Shown: positions 36,401 through 46,608 of the stretch, one piece after another | Layout: the number at the start of each line of letters is the position of its first letter | Position numbering within the stretch: the stretch's first letter is position 1 | From: Pseudomonadota bacterium | GTDB taxonomy: Bacteria > Pseudomonadota > Alphaproteobacteria > Micropepsales > Micropepsaceae | Reading direction: 5' to 3' | Length of the DNA stretch: 64,000 nucleotides | Assembly (NCBI GenBank): GCA_018241025.1 | Contig: JAFEEQ010000016.1 | Coordinates: 1 to 64,000 of the forward strand | Notes under the pieces: generated by a model | Seen by the model: the letters and a program-made list of their open reading frames with translations, nothing else | Database searches by the model: none | Told to the model about the DNA's origin: nothing | Translations under genes and position numbers: made by a program

Positions 36401-37617
36401 CAGGCGGCGCGGCTGAGCCGGTGCGCCGTCCAGACCTGGTCGAGGGCAGAGACCAGCTCGTCCATCATCTCGTCCGTATGCATCGGCGACGGCGTGAAGC
36501 GCAGGCGCTCCTTGCCACGCGGCACGGTCGGGAAGTTGATCGGCTGAACGTAGATCGCGTGGTCGCGCAGAAGCGCGTCCGACACCGACTTGCAGAGCGC
36601 CGCGTCGCCGACAAAGACCGGAACGATATGGCTCGGTGACTCCATGACCGGGAGACCGGCATCCTTGAACAGGCGCTTCAGCCGCGCAGCGCGCTCATGA
36701 AGGCGATTGCGCTCGACCTCGCTGGTCTTGAGGTGACGGATGCTGGCGAGCACGCCCGCGGCGAGCGCGGGCGCGAGCGAGGTGGTGAAGATGAAGCCCG
36801 GCGCGAAGGAGCGGATGCAGTCGATGATCTCATCCCTCGCGGCGATGTAGCCGCCCATGACGCCGAAAGCCTTGGCGAGCGTGCCTTCAACGATGTCGAT
36901 CCGGTCCATCACGCCGTCGCGGGCGGCGACGCCGGCGCCACGCGGCCCATAGAGGCCGACGCCGTGGACTTCGTCGAGATAGGTCAGCGCGCCATATTTG
37001 TCGGCGAGATCGCAGAAATCCTTCATCCGGCCGAAATCGCCGTCCATCGAATAGACGGACTCGAAGGCGATGATCTTCGGCGCCTTGGGGTCGGCGGCGG
37101 AGAGCAGCGATTCGAGATGCTGGGTGTCGTTGTGGCGGAAGAGATGCTTCTCGACGCCGGCATGCTTGATGCCCTCGATCATCGAGGCGTGGTTGAGCTC
37201 GTCGGAATAGACGATGAGACCGGGCAGGATCTTGCCGAGCGTCGCGAGCGTCGCGTCATTCGAGACATAGCCGGAGGTGAAGAGCAGCGCACCTTCCTTG
37301 CCGTGGAGATCGGCGATCTCGCGCTCAAGCTCGACATGGTAATGCGTCGTGCCGGAGATGTTGCGCGTGCCGCCCGCGCCGGCGCCGGTCGCGTCGATCG
37401 CCTCGTGCATGGCCTGGATCACGACGGGATGCTGGCCCATGCAGAGATAGTCGTTGGAACACCAGACTGTGATCGGGCGCTTGTCGGCGTCGACGTAGAA
37501 ATCGGCGCGCGGATAGCCGCCGCGCTGGCGGACGATATCGGCGAACACACGATACCGGCCTTCGCGCCGAAGCCCGTCGAGGGCACCCCTGAAGCGGTCT
37601 TGGTAGTCGAATGACAT
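36400..37617 (-). CDS. hemA: 5-aminolevulinate synthase
   Basis: 405-residue PLP enzyme of the C4 (Shemin) heme pathway, condensing glycine and succinyl-CoA. Motifs: [41 protein letters not shown] and the PLP lysine in [13 protein letters not shown]. The start at 37617 (MSFDYQDRF) is the family start; the longer upstream frame lacks similarity. With hemB elsewhere in the window it shows a complete start of heme synthesis. No clear FNR-type or heme-regulatory site was noticed. Confidence 0.97.
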   Translation of the reverse strand: MSFDYQDRFRGALDGLRREGRYRVFADIVRQRGGYPRADFYVDADKRPITVWCSNDYLCMGQHPVVIQAMHEAIDATGAGAGGTRNISGTTHYHVELEREIADLHGKEGALLFTSGYVSNDATLATLGKILPGLIVYSDELNHASMIEGIKHAGVEKHLFRHNDTQHLESLLSAADPKAPKIIAFESVYSMDGDFGRMKDFCDLADKYGALTYLDEVHGVGLYGPRGAGVAARDGVMDRIDIVEGTLAKAFGVMGGYIAARDEIIDCIRSFAPGFIFTTSLAPALAAGVLASIRHLKTSEVERNRLHERAARLKRLFKDAGLPVMESPSHIVPVFVGDAALCKSVSDALLRDHAIYVQPINFPTVPRGKERLRFTPSPMHTDEMMDELVSALDQVWTAHRLSRAA

Positions 37618-37783
37618 CGTTCCAGTCCCTGGTTCCCGAATTTGGGAACCGGCCGGCAGTTTTACAACCGCGGCGGAAGATACCCCAGGCTGGGGCTCTG
37701 TTCCTACGCCTTTTGTCACATGAGACCTCCGCGCCTGTTGCGAAAACGCTAGCCGGGCCGGGCGGTTATTTCCTTGATCCAGG

Positions 37784-38431
37784 TCAGCCGGCGGCGGAAA
37801 CCGCGGCGTTGACCGCCATGGCGATCAGGACGGTGGTGAAGAAGAACGAGACCACCGCGTGGATGGTGACCGCCCGGCGAAACGCCGTGGTCCGGATGTC
37901 GGTATCCGAGACCTGGGCAGTCATCCCGATGACGCTGGCGAGATAGGCAAATTCCCACATTCCCGGCCGATCGCAGCCTGGAAAGTCGACCGGTGCGACG
38001 TGATGTTTGCCGCCGAAGCCCCGGTAGAAGAGGCGCGCATAGTGGAAGGCCATGACGACCTGGAGCATGAGCCAGCTGAGCGGCGCACCAGCCAGCGTAA
38101 AAGCGAATGCGAGCGTCGGCAGGGTCTGCTTGTCGTTCAGCGCGACAAAGATCGCAAAGCTCGTGTAGCCGACGGCCGACAGCGCGAGCAGCGTCACGAC
38201 AAAGCCGCCCTCATCGGCAATGGCGGCGCGGCGCGCAAGTTCCTTTGGCGTCAGGCCCGCCGCGAGCATGGCGCAGGCGATCAAATAGGCGACGAAGAAG
38301 GTGTCGGAGGCGATGGCGCCGGCGGCCGGCCAGCCCTGCTCCGCGGCCAGACCGTAAACGGCAGCACCCAGAACGAGCGCCAGATAGAAGCGTCCGTGAT
38401 GCGTGGCGTGGCGGGCGAAAAAGGACGGCAG
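37784..38431 (-). CDS. DUF1345 membrane protein with apparent CTG start
   Basis: 215-residue membrane protein with four or five helices of the DUF1345 family ([71 protein letters not shown]). The frame is open back to the regulator's stop, but there is no ATG, GTG or TTG upstream of a TTG at 38284, which would cut off the first two conserved segments. A CTG at 38431 has GGGAGG five bases upstream and gives the normal length, so it is proposed as the start. It follows the LdtR-like gene by 45 bases. Confidence 0.8.
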   Translation of the reverse strand: MPSFFARHATHHGRFYLALVLGAAVYGLAAEQGWPAAGAIASDTFFVAYLIACAMLAAGLTPKELARRAAIADEGGFVVTLLALSAVGYTSFAIFVALNDKQTLPTLAFAFTLAGAPLSWLMLQVVMAFHYARLFYRGFGGKHHVAPVDFPGCDRPGMWEFAYLASVIGMTAQVSDTDIRTTAFRRAVTIHAVVSFFFTTVLIAMAVNAAVSAAG

Positions 38432-38476
38432 CGGAACCTCCCGGTTGCTGCCGTTCTTTGTAGCAGGAATTGCGCC

Positions 38477-38983
38477 TCAGAGGCGGAAGCGGACCTGGTC
38501 GATCCAGAAACGCTCGATGCGCTTCAGCGACACGTTCATGCCCTCGAGATCGGCCGAGGTGACGTTGCCGACGGCGTTCAGGGAACCCAGATGACGTTCG
38601 AAGAGTTCGCGGAGCATATCGCGCACCGCTTCGCCCTTGCGCGTCAGCCGGACCAGCACGGAGCGGCGATCGGCTTCCGACCGCTCGTGATGGATATAAC
38701 CGGACTCGACCAGCTTCTTCAGATTGTAGGAGACGTTCGAACCGAGATAATGGCCACGGGTCCTGAGCTCGCCGGCGGTCAGTTCCTGATCGCCGACATT
38801 GAAGAGCAGCAGAGCCTGGACCGAGTTGATCTCGCGCTCGTCGCGCCGGTCGAGCTCGTCCTTGATCACGTCAAGGAGCTGCCGGTGCAATCGCTCAACG
38901 AGGTTGAGCGTTTCGAGATAGTACTTCGCTTCAACGCGCGTGCCTTCGAGCACCGCGGTCTGCGGTTTCGCAAAAGCTGTCAT
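38477..38983 (-). CDS. ldtR: LdtR-like MarR-family regulator
   Basis: 168-residue winged-helix protein strongly resembling LdtR of Liberibacter and relatives: NLVERLHRQLLDVIKDELDR, INSVQALLLFNVGDQELTAG, YLGSNVSYNLKKLVESGYIH and DRRSVLVRLTRKGE. LdtR controls an L,D-transpeptidase gene and envelope stress tolerance in its host. The start is 38983 (six bases after GGGGA); an ATG at 38989 is too close to that site. A hairpin overlaps the ribosome-binding site. Confidence 0.87.
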   Translation of the reverse strand: MTAFAKPQTAVLEGTRVEAKYYLETLNLVERLHRQLLDVIKDELDRRDEREINSVQALLLFNVGDQELTAGELRTRGHYLGSNVSYNLKKLVESGYIHHERSEADRRSVLVRLTRKGEAVRDMLRELFERHLGSLNAVGNVTSADLEGMNVSLKRIERFWIDQVRFRL

Positions 38984-38990
38984 CACCATT

Positions 38991-39007
38991 CCCCGCTTTT
39001 TGCGGGG
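38991..39007 (-). promoter_or_regulatory. Leader hairpin covering the LdtR ribosome-binding site
   Basis: Perfect 6-base stem CCCCGC/GCGGGG with an AAAAA loop on the minus strand. The 3' arm GCGGGG is the Shine-Dalgarno sequence of the LdtR gene, so folding would occlude it. No strong T-run follows, making termination less likely. Confidence 0.55.
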
Positions 39008-39135
39008 CCCACCTGTTGTTATGTAGGCAAGTTAGGCGCTGTTTCTTAAAAGGCCGTAAAACCGGTTCCGCGTCGACAGCATTGGTTTACGAACGCTTTC
39101 CATATCCGTTCGAATACGCAGGGCGCGACAACGAT

Positions 39136-40275
39136 CTATTGCCGCGACAGCTCGCGCGCCACGATCACGCGCATGATCTCGTTGGTGCCTTCGAGGATCT
39201 GGTGAACGCGCAGATCGCGCACATGGCGCTCCGCCGGGAAATCCTTGAGATAGCCATAGCCGCCATGAAGCTGGAGCGCGTCGTTGGCGATCTTGAAGCC
39301 GGTGTCCGTCGCGAAGCGTTTGGCCATGGCGCAGAGCATTGTGGCGCGCGGGTCGCGGCGGTCGAGCGCGGCGGCGGCGCTACGGATCATCAGGCGCGAG
39401 GCCTCGAGTTCCGTCGCCATGTCGGCGAGCTTGAACTGGTTGGCCTGGAAATCGCCGATGGCGCGGCCGAACTGCTTGCGATCCCGGGCATAGGCCATCG
39501 CTTCGTCGAGCGCGGCGCGCGCCGTGCCGACCGAACAGGCGCCGATGTTGATCCGGCCGCCGTCGAGGCCCGCCATGGCGATGCGAAAGCCTTCGCCTTC
39601 CGCGCCGATGCGGTTGGCGACCGGGACACGGCAATTGTCGAACAGGACTTGCGCTGTCGGCTGGCTGTTCCAGCCCATCTTGCGCTCCTTCTTGCCGAAA
39701 GAGAGACCCGGCGTGCCTTTCTCGACGACGATGCAGGAGACGCCCTTAGGACCGTCCTCGCCCGTGCGCACCATGCAGACATAGAGATCGGAAACGCCGG
39801 CGCCGGAGATGAATGCCTTGCCGCCGTTCAGGACGTAGCGATCGCCGTCCTTCACCGCCTTCGTCTTGAGCGACGCGGCGTCCGAGCCCGAACCGGGTTC
39901 GGTCAGGCAATAGCTCGCGATCTTCGCCATGCTTGTCATTTGCGGCAGGAACCGCTTGCGCTGCTCCTCGTTGCCGAAGCGATCGATCATCCATGACGCC
40001 ATGTTGTGGATGGATATGAAGGCAGCGGTGGACGTGCAGCCGGCCGAAAGCTCTTCCATGACGATCGCGGCATCGAGCCGGCTCATCTCCGAGCCGCCGA
40101 CGTCGCTCTTCACATAGATGCCGGCGAAGCCCAGGCCGGCGGCTTCGCGCAGGGCGTCGACGGGAAAGTGCTCGGTCGCATCCCACTCCGCGGCGTTTGG
40201 TGCCAGCCGGTCGCGAGCAAAGCGGCGTGCGGCATCTTCGATGGCGCGTTGATCTTCGTTAAGCTCGAAATCCAT
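39136..40275 (-). CDS. Acyl-CoA dehydrogenase, isobutyryl-CoA dehydrogenase-like
   Basis: 379-residue FAD-dependent acyl-CoA dehydrogenase. Signatures: [69 protein letters not shown] and [20 protein letters not shown] with the catalytic Glu in [10 protein letters not shown]. The sequence is most like the isobutyryl-CoA dehydrogenase (valine catabolism) branch. It is divergent from hemB. No other valine genes adjoin it. Confidence 0.92.
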   Translation of the reverse strand: MDFELNEDQRAIEDAARRFARDRLAPNAAEWDATEHFPVDALREAAGLGFAGIYVKSDVGGSEMSRLDAAIVMEELSAGCTSTAAFISIHNMASWMIDRFGNEEQRKRFLPQMTSMAKIASYCLTEPGSGSDAASLKTKAVKDGDRYVLNGGKAFISGAGVSDLYVCMVRTGEDGPKGVSCIVVEKGTPGLSFGKKERKMGWNSQPTAQVLFDNCRVPVANRIGAEGEGFRIAMAGLDGGRINIGACSVGTARAALDEAMAYARDRKQFGRAIGDFQANQFKLADMATELEASRLMIRSAAAALDRRDPRATMLCAMAKRFATDTGFKIANDALQLHGGYGYLKDFPAERHVRDLRVHQILEGTNEIMRVIVARELSRQ

Positions 40276-40291
40276 GGCCGCTGCCCGATAG

Positions 40292-41335
<1,044 letters not shown>

Positions 41336-41394
41336 GGCTCGGTCCCGCCGCGCAGCGTAGGCCCGCCAGTCGGTGCGGCGCCCCTTACAGGAAT

Positions 41395-42000
41395 CTAGTC
41401 GCGCTTGGTCGAGAACAGGCTGCGCAGGACGATTTCCGCCCGGGACGGGAGGACATCCAGACCCGACTTGCGCTGACCGAGATCCACGACATTGCGCAGG
41501 ATCAGCATCGCCAGTCCGTGGACGGCGGCCCAGACCGCAAGGCCAAGGGCGGAATCGTGCAGCGCATTGCCGATCTCGTTGCCGATGGCATCCGCCGCTT
41601 CGCCCAGATCCGGAAACGAGTCGCGATTGGGAAGCTGCGGCCCGAACATCAGGCTGGCCATCTCGGGCCGGCGGGCGATGAAGCGCATGTAGGCCGCGCC
41701 TATTTTGGCGATGCGATCCGACTCGGCTCCCGGAATCGCGGCTGCTTCCAGGATGTCCTTTCGCAGCTCCGTGAACCCTTCGCGCGCCATTTCGACGAGC
41801 AACGCTTCGTGGTTCGGAAAATGCCGATAGGGCGCCGCGTGGCTCACGCCAGCCCTGCGCGCAACAGCGCGCAAACTCAGCTCTGCAAGGGATTTTTCTT
41901 CGAGAATCTGACGCGCAGCGTCGAGAAGTGCGTTGCGCAGATCACCATGATGATAGGGACGCGAACGAAGCGACGCGCCAATTGGCTCCTGATTATCCAT
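41395..42000 (-). CDS. TetR/AcrR-family regulator with WHG-type C-terminal domain
   Basis: 201-residue regulator. The N-terminal helix-turn-helix reads LRNALLDAARQILEEKSLAE, SLRAVARRAGVSHAAPYRHFPNH. The C-terminal region contains AVWAAVHGLAMLIL, resembling the TetR WHG domain. It is the final gene of the MarR-emrA-emrB-dehydrogenase run, starting two bases after the dehydrogenase stop. Its ribosome-binding site is not obvious, so coupled translation is likely. Confidence 0.88.
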   Translation of the reverse strand: MDNQEPIGASLRSRPYHHGDLRNALLDAARQILEEKSLAELSLRAVARRAGVSHAAPYRHFPNHEALLVEMAREGFTELRKDILEAAAIPGAESDRIAKIGAAYMRFIARRPEMASLMFGPQLPNRDSFPDLGEAADAIGNEIGNALHDSALGLAVWAAVHGLAMLILRNVVDLGQRKSGLDVLPSRAEIVLRSLFSTKRD

Positions 42001-42002
42001 TA

Positions 42003-42875
42003 CTAGTTCCGCAAATTCTCCTGTCGGGCAATTAGGCTGGACGTATCCCAACGCTTTCCGCCCATCTTTTCAACCTCAGCATAGAACTGATCCACCAAAG
42101 CCGTCACCGGAAGTGAAGTTCCATTCCGCCGCGCCTCCTCCAGGCAGATCGCAAGATCCTTGCGCATCCACTCTACGGCGAAACCATGTCGAAATTGTCC
42201 CGACAACATACTTTGATGCCGATTCTCCATCTGCCAGGACTGCGCCGCGCCTTTGGAAATAACCTCCACGACGGCCAGCGGATCGAGTCCGGCCGAGCGC
42301 GCGAAGCTCAAACCCTCGGATAAAGCCTGAATAAGCCCGGCAATGCAGATCTGATTGACCATTTTTGTGAGCTGCCCGGAACCGGCATCGCCCATGAGGC
42401 GGCATTGCCGCGCGTACACTGTCATCACTGGCTCGGCCTTCGCATATGCGGCAGGCGTCCCACCACACATTATCGTGAGCTGGCCATTCTTGGCCCCCTG
42501 CTCGCCGCCCGAAACCGGTGCATCGACAAAATGCATGCCACGGCGATTCGCATCCTCAGCGAGTTCCCGTGCCAGACCGGCCGAAGCGGTGGTGTGATCG
42601 ACGAAGACCGCGTCGCGGCGCATGGTGACGAAGGCGCCGTGGCGACCTATCGCGACTTCGCGCACATCGTCATCGCGGCCGACGCAGGCGAATACCAGAT
42701 CGGCGTTGGCTGCTGCCTCGGCCGGCGTCGGCGCCGAGTCGCCGCCATACTCGGCGACCCAGCGCTGTGCCTTTTCCCGCGTGCGATTGTAGACGACAAG
42801 GTCGTGCCCGGCGCGTTCGAGGTGGCCCGCCATCGGATAACCCATGACACCCAGGCCGAGAAACGCGATGCGCAT
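42003..42875 (-). CDS. Beta-hydroxyacid dehydrogenase (3-hydroxyisobutyrate dehydrogenase family)
   Basis: 290-residue NAD(P)-dependent dehydrogenase. Rossmann motif FLGLGVMGYPMAGHL at the N terminus, DAPVSGGEQGAKNGQLTIMC, catalytic lysine in GQLTKMVNQ and a second KDLA signature. It could act on 3-hydroxyisobutyrate, tartronate semialdehyde or glyoxylate; the sequence does not decide. GGAGTAGA precedes the ATG and emrB ends 5 bases upstream, so it belongs to the efflux operon. Confidence 0.9.
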   Translation of the reverse strand: MRIAFLGLGVMGYPMAGHLERAGHDLVVYNRTREKAQRWVAEYGGDSAPTPAEAAANADLVFACVGRDDDVREVAIGRHGAFVTMRRDAVFVDHTTASAGLARELAEDANRRGMHFVDAPVSGGEQGAKNGQLTIMCGGTPAAYAKAEPVMTVYARQCRLMGDAGSGQLTKMVNQICIAGLIQALSEGLSFARSAGLDPLAVVEVISKGAAQSWQMENRHQSMLSGQFRHGFAVEWMRKDLAICLEEARRNGTSLPVTALVDQFYAEVEKMGGKRWDTSSLIARQENLRN

Positions 42876-42880
42876 CGTGT

Positions 42881-44443
42881 CTACTCCATGACTTCCATTT
42901 CCGGCTTCGGGACGCCCGGCGCGAAAACCGGACGCTTCATCATCCAAATGACCAGCAAAGCCGGCAGGCTGGCGTAGAACATGAACAGGAAGTCGTTCTG
43001 ATAAGCAAATACCTGCGCGCGGTACATGATCTGCCCGTCCAGGTTTTGCAGCCCGAACGGCAGCTGCGGATTCATCATCATCGAGGGTGCGTTGACTGTG
43101 AGCGCGCGGTTGAAGGATGTCGCATGACCGATCATCAGCGCATGCGCGGTCTGGATTCCGCCACCCAGCAAAGCCGTGGTGACGCTGACGCCGATCGCGC
43201 TGCCGATGTTTCGCATCAAGTTGGTCATCGCCGTGCCGTCGGTGCGCAGATGGCCCGGCAATGTGGCGAAGGCGGTGAGATTCATGGGCACGAAGACGAG
43301 CCCCATTCCGACGCCCTGGACGAAGGTCACGGTGGTGAGCCACTGATCGCTGATCTGCGGCGTCCAGGTCGACATATCCCACATCGACCACAACATCATA
43401 GAGCAGCCCGCAGTCATCAGAACGCGCGGATCGAAGCGCAGTGCCATGCGGCCCGCGAACATCATCGCGAACATCGTTCCGAAACCGCGCGGTGCCATCA
43501 GCAGGCCGGTATCGAACACGCTGAGGCCCGCGAGATTCTGGAGGTAGGGCGGCAATAGCGCCGAGCTGGCGAGCAGAACCGCGCCGATCACGAACATCAG
43601 GATGAGACCGGAAACGAAATTTCGATCCTCGAACATCTCCATCTGAATGAACGGATTTTTTCCGAGGATGATGTGGACCAGGAAGATGTAGATCGCGACT
43701 CCGGCGATGATCGCCTCGGCGACGATCTCGGTCGAGCCGAACCAGCCCTGCCCCGTTCCGCGGTCGAGCATCAACTGAAACGTGGCCAGACCGAGAGCAA
43801 GCGCGAGGAAGCCGAACCAGTCGAAGCGCATGCCTTCGGTGCGGCCCGAGTCCTTGAAGAACAGCCAGATGCCGGCGACGGCGGCGATGCCGAACGGAAC
43901 GTTGACGTAGAACACCCAGCGCCAGCTATAGGCATCGGTGAGATAGCCGCCCAGCGTGGGCCCCAGGATCGGGCCCAGCATCACGCCCATGCCCCAGATC
44001 GCCATGATGTTTCCGCGCTTGTGCGGCGGATAGAGGTCGAGCATCACCGCCTGACTGAGCGGCGACAGCGCGGCGCCAAAGCAACCCTGCAGCAGGCGGA
44101 ACAGGATCATCTGTTCGAGCGACTGCGCCGCGCCGCACATCATCGAGGTGATGGTGAAGCCGGCGAGCGAGACGAGCAGAAAGTTGCGCTTGCCGAACCG
44201 CGAGGCGATCCAGCCCACAGGCGCCGTCATGATCGCGGCGGCAACGATGTAGGAGGTCAGGACCCAGGTGATCTGGTCGCGCGAGGCAGACAGCTCGCCC
44301 TGCATGTAGGGCAGCGCCACGTTTGCGATCGTGGAGTCGAGCGCCTGCATGAGCGTGCCGGCCATCGACGCGCCGAGCACGATCCAGAGCTCGAGCTTGC
44401 TCTCGTAGGAGTCGGCCGTGTGAACGATGGCCTGCGCGCGCAA
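42881..44443 (-). CDS. emrB: DHA2-family multidrug efflux permease, EmrB-like
   Basis: 520-residue major-facilitator pump with about 14 helices. Motifs: ALDSTIANVALPYMQGEL (DHA2 motif D1), GWIASRFGKRNFLL (motif A) and GMGVMLGPILGPTLGGYL (motif C, antiporter). The start is TTG with GAAGGA about eight bases upstream. With EmrA and an outer-membrane channel it would export hydrophobic drugs across both membranes; no tolC gene is in this operon, though a TolC-like gene lies in the window. Confidence 0.93.
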   Translation of the reverse strand: MRAQAIVHTADSYESKLELWIVLGASMAGTLMQALDSTIANVALPYMQGELSASRDQITWVLTSYIVAAAIMTAPVGWIASRFGKRNFLLVSLAGFTITSMMCGAAQSLEQMILFRLLQGCFGAALSPLSQAVMLDLYPPHKRGNIMAIWGMGVMLGPILGPTLGGYLTDAYSWRWVFYVNVPFGIAAVAGIWLFFKDSGRTEGMRFDWFGFLALALGLATFQLMLDRGTGQGWFGSTEIVAEAIIAGVAIYIFLVHIILGKNPFIQMEMFEDRNFVSGLILMFVIGAVLLASSALLPPYLQNLAGLSVFDTGLLMAPRGFGTMFAMMFAGRMALRFDPRVLMTAGCSMMLWSMWDMSTWTPQISDQWLTTVTFVQGVGMGLVFVPMNLTAFATLPGHLRTDGTAMTNLMRNIGSAIGVSVTTALLGGGIQTAHALMIGHATSFNRALTVNAPSMMMNPQLPFGLQNLDGQIMYRAQVFAYQNDFLFMFYASLPALLVIWMMKRPVFAPGVPKPEMEVME

Positions 44444-44458
44444 GGCGATATTCCTTCG

Positions 44459-45598
44459 CTATTCGCCGCTCAGCATGCGATTCCAGCGGCGCTTGCCCGT
44501 GTCGATCGAGATGCTCGCGCTCATGCCGGCGCGCAGCGTCGCCTTCGGACAATTCCCGCCGGTGATCTTCACGCGCGTCGGAATGCGCTGCACGACCTTG
44601 ACCCAGTTGCCGCTCGCATTCTCGGACGGCAGCGGCGAGAAGGCAGAGTCGCTGGCCGCAGCGACCGCATCGACAGTTCCGGTCCATGTGCAGCTTGGAT
44701 AGGTGTCGACGGTGATTTCGACGGGGTTGCCATCGCGGACATAGGTGAGATCGGTTTCCTTCATGTTGGCCGAGACCCAGACATCCGTGTTCGAGACGAG
44801 ACCCACCGCGCTGGTGGTCGAGAAGGCACTCATCGCGGAGATCACGAGCGTTCCCGGCTGCAGCGAGTCGACTTCACCGACGGTGCCGTCGAACGGCGCG
44901 CGCACGACGGTGTGCGCGAGCTGCCGTTCCGCTTCATCGAGATTGGCCTGCGCCTGGAGATAGGCAGGCGTCTTTTCCGCCGGCAGGTTGGGATCGCCGT
45001 TCAGCTTGGCGAGCGTGGTCGCGGCAGACGATTTCAGCGAGTTCAGCGTGGCCTGTGCCGCGGCGAGATCGAGGCGGGCCTGATCGGCCTGCGAGCGCGA
45101 GATCGCGTTCTGGCGGGCCAGCGCGGCCATGCGGTTGTTGGTAAGGGCCGCAAGATTGACCTGTGCCTGCTGCGCGGCGACCTGGCCGAGGATGGTGTGA
45201 TACGTCGCACGTGTCGATTCCGCGTCCTGCACGGCCTGCGCCAAGGCTGCGCGCGCATTGGCGACGGCAATCTGGAAGGGATGCGGATCGAGGCGGAAGA
45301 GGATATCGCCCTTCTTCACGACCTGGCCCTCGCGGACATTGACCTCTTTCACCAGGCCCGAAACGTCGGTCGAGACCATCAGTTTGGCGGCATGGACATA
45401 GGCGTCGTCGGTCGACACATAGCGTCCTCCGGTCAGCCAGAAGAAAGCGACGAGGGCCGCGACGATGCCGGCGCCCCAGATCATCAGTACACGGCGCAGA
45501 CGCGCCTTGTCGGACCAAAGACCCGTGGCCCAGTCGCGGATGCGGGTGCCCAGCCCCGGCACGGGGTAATCGACGGAATCGGTGCGTGTCGCGGACAT
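44459..45598 (-). CDS. emrA: Membrane-fusion protein, EmrA-like
   Basis: 379-residue HlyD-type adaptor: one membrane helix (MIWGAGIVAALVAFFWLTGG), lipoyl halves (STDVSGLVKEVNVREGQVVK and VRAPFDGTVGEVDSLQPG), a helical hairpin and the beta-barrel domain (VEITVDTYPSCTWTGTVDAV). It links EmrB to an outer-membrane channel. It lies 8 bases after a MarR gene and 15 before emrB. Confidence 0.94.
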   Translation of the reverse strand: MSATRTDSVDYPVPGLGTRIRDWATGLWSDKARLRRVLMIWGAGIVAALVAFFWLTGGRYVSTDDAYVHAAKLMVSTDVSGLVKEVNVREGQVVKKGDILFRLDPHPFQIAVANARAALAQAVQDAESTRATYHTILGQVAAQQAQVNLAALTNNRMAALARQNAISRSQADQARLDLAAAQATLNSLKSSAATTLAKLNGDPNLPAEKTPAYLQAQANLDEAERQLAHTVVRAPFDGTVGEVDSLQPGTLVISAMSAFSTTSAVGLVSNTDVWVSANMKETDLTYVRDGNPVEITVDTYPSCTWTGTVDAVAAASDSAFSPLPSENASGNWVKVVQRIPTRVKITGGNCPKATLRAGMSASISIDTGKRRWNRMLSGE

Positions 45599-45606
45599 GT
45601 TCTGAA

Positions 45607-46077
45607 CTACTCCCCGGCTTGAACGAACTGGTCGCCGGTTGTTGCTTCGTTGGTGAGATTTTCTTTCATCGTGAGCAGCGCATCGATGACGATGTCGCGC
45701 GTCTTCTGGTCCAGACCCTCGGTGATACGCTCGTTCATCGACTCGCGTTCCAGGGTGATGGCTTCGAGAATGGGTTTTGCCGCCGGCAGAAGATGCAGGC
45801 GGCGGATGCGGCGGTCGGAGGGGTCGTTGCGCCGCTCGACCAGACCGCGGGCCTCCAGACGGTCGACCAGCCGGCCCACCGTGATCGGCTCGACTTCGCA
45901 GATCGCCGCCATCTCGTTCTGCGACATGCCGGGCTGGCGATCGAGGCGGGAGAGAATGACCCACTGGGCGCGCGTCATGGCGTGGCTCGCCCGCGCCTTC
46001 TGGTCGAAGCGGGTGCGAAGCATGCGTGCCACATCGTGCAGGACGATCAGCAGGTCGCGGTCGAGTGATTGCTGCAT
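45607..46077 (-). CDS. MarR-family regulator of the efflux operon
   Basis: 156-residue winged-helix protein: MTRAQWVILSRLDRQPGMSQ, AAICEVEPITVGRLVDRLEA and wing RRNDPSDRRIRRLHLL. It heads the emrAB operon, the usual place of EmrR-like repressors released by phenolic or drug ligands. An inverted repeat lies upstream. Confidence 0.92.
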   Translation of the reverse strand: MQQSLDRDLLIVLHDVARMLRTRFDQKARASHAMTRAQWVILSRLDRQPGMSQNEMAAICEVEPITVGRLVDRLEARGLVERRNDPSDRRIRRLHLLPAAKPILEAITLERESMNERITEGLDQKTRDIVIDALLTMKENLTNEATTGDQFVQAGE

Positions 46078-46103
46078 TGCGGCAGCCCTGTCTCCTAAGC
46101 CCC

Positions 46104-46129
46104 GATAACATAAGCAGCGTTATATTATC
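46104..46129. promoter_or_regulatory. Candidate MarR operator
   Basis: GATAACAT-N10-ATATTATC, an 8-base inverted repeat with one mismatch, 27 bases upstream of the MarR gene and inside an AT-rich patch that could hold its promoter. Confidence 0.6.
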
Positions 46130-46152
46130 AGACAAGACCTTAAGCTGGCTTC

Positions 46153-46524
46153 CTAATCGGTTTTTTGCGGACCGTGCGCGCGGGGGGGGGGCGCCAGATG
46201 CCCCGTCAGGGCCGCTAGATGGCGGCCGGAAGCCTTGGTTGCCGCCGCTTCCAGGCCTCGATAGGCACCAATAACCGCTCGCCCAGACGGGGTCAGGATC
46301 GCCCCTCCACCAGCCTTACCGCCGGTCGCTGTTGTCACAAGCGCTTCCCCAAAGGTCTCGGAGAGGGATTTGAGCAGGAGCCAGGCCTGGCGGTAGCTCA
46401 TCTTCATGCCGGTGGCGGCTTTGCGGATCGATCCGGTTTCGGCAATCAGTTCCAGGAGGCGCACCTTGCCGGGGCCGAGCGCGGCGCCGTTGCCGAAGTC
46501 CACGCGAATCGTAAGCCGAGCCAT
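46153..46524 (-). CDS. ModE-like winged-helix protein
   Basis: 123-residue protein matching the N-terminal DNA-binding domain of ModE (LysR-type helix-turn-helix): RVDFGNGAALGPGKVRLLEL, GSIRKAATGMKMSYRQAWLL and GGGAILTPSGRAVI. The molybdate-binding MOP domains are absent. A run of ten C residues in the coding strand falls in the proline stretch of the C-terminal tail, a slippage-prone tract. No molybdenum genes adjoin it. Confidence 0.85.
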   Translation of the reverse strand: MARLTIRVDFGNGAALGPGKVRLLELIAETGSIRKAATGMKMSYRQAWLLLKSLSETFGEALVTTATGGKAGGGAILTPSGRAVIGAYRGLEAAATKASGRHLAALTGHLAPPPRAHGPQKTD

Positions 46525-46556
46525 GCGGCGACTTTGCGCCCCTGCCCCAAAGCAAC

Positions 46557-46580
46557 AAGGGCGGAGTTGCCTCCGCCCTT
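46557..46580 (-). terminator. Terminator after pstS
   Basis: Perfect 10-base stem AAGGGCGGAG/CTCCGCCCTT with a four-base loop, 28 bases after the pstS stop, followed on the minus strand by GTTGCTTTGG. Confidence 0.8.
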
Positions 46581-46608
46581 GCGCTTGAAGGCATTCAAGG
46601 GTGGGGAA

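Noticed and set aside
42003..43391. 462-codon frame extending the dehydrogenase into emrB
   Set aside because: The first part is the emrB sequence in another frame; the dehydrogenase starts at 42875 with a proper ribosome-binding site.
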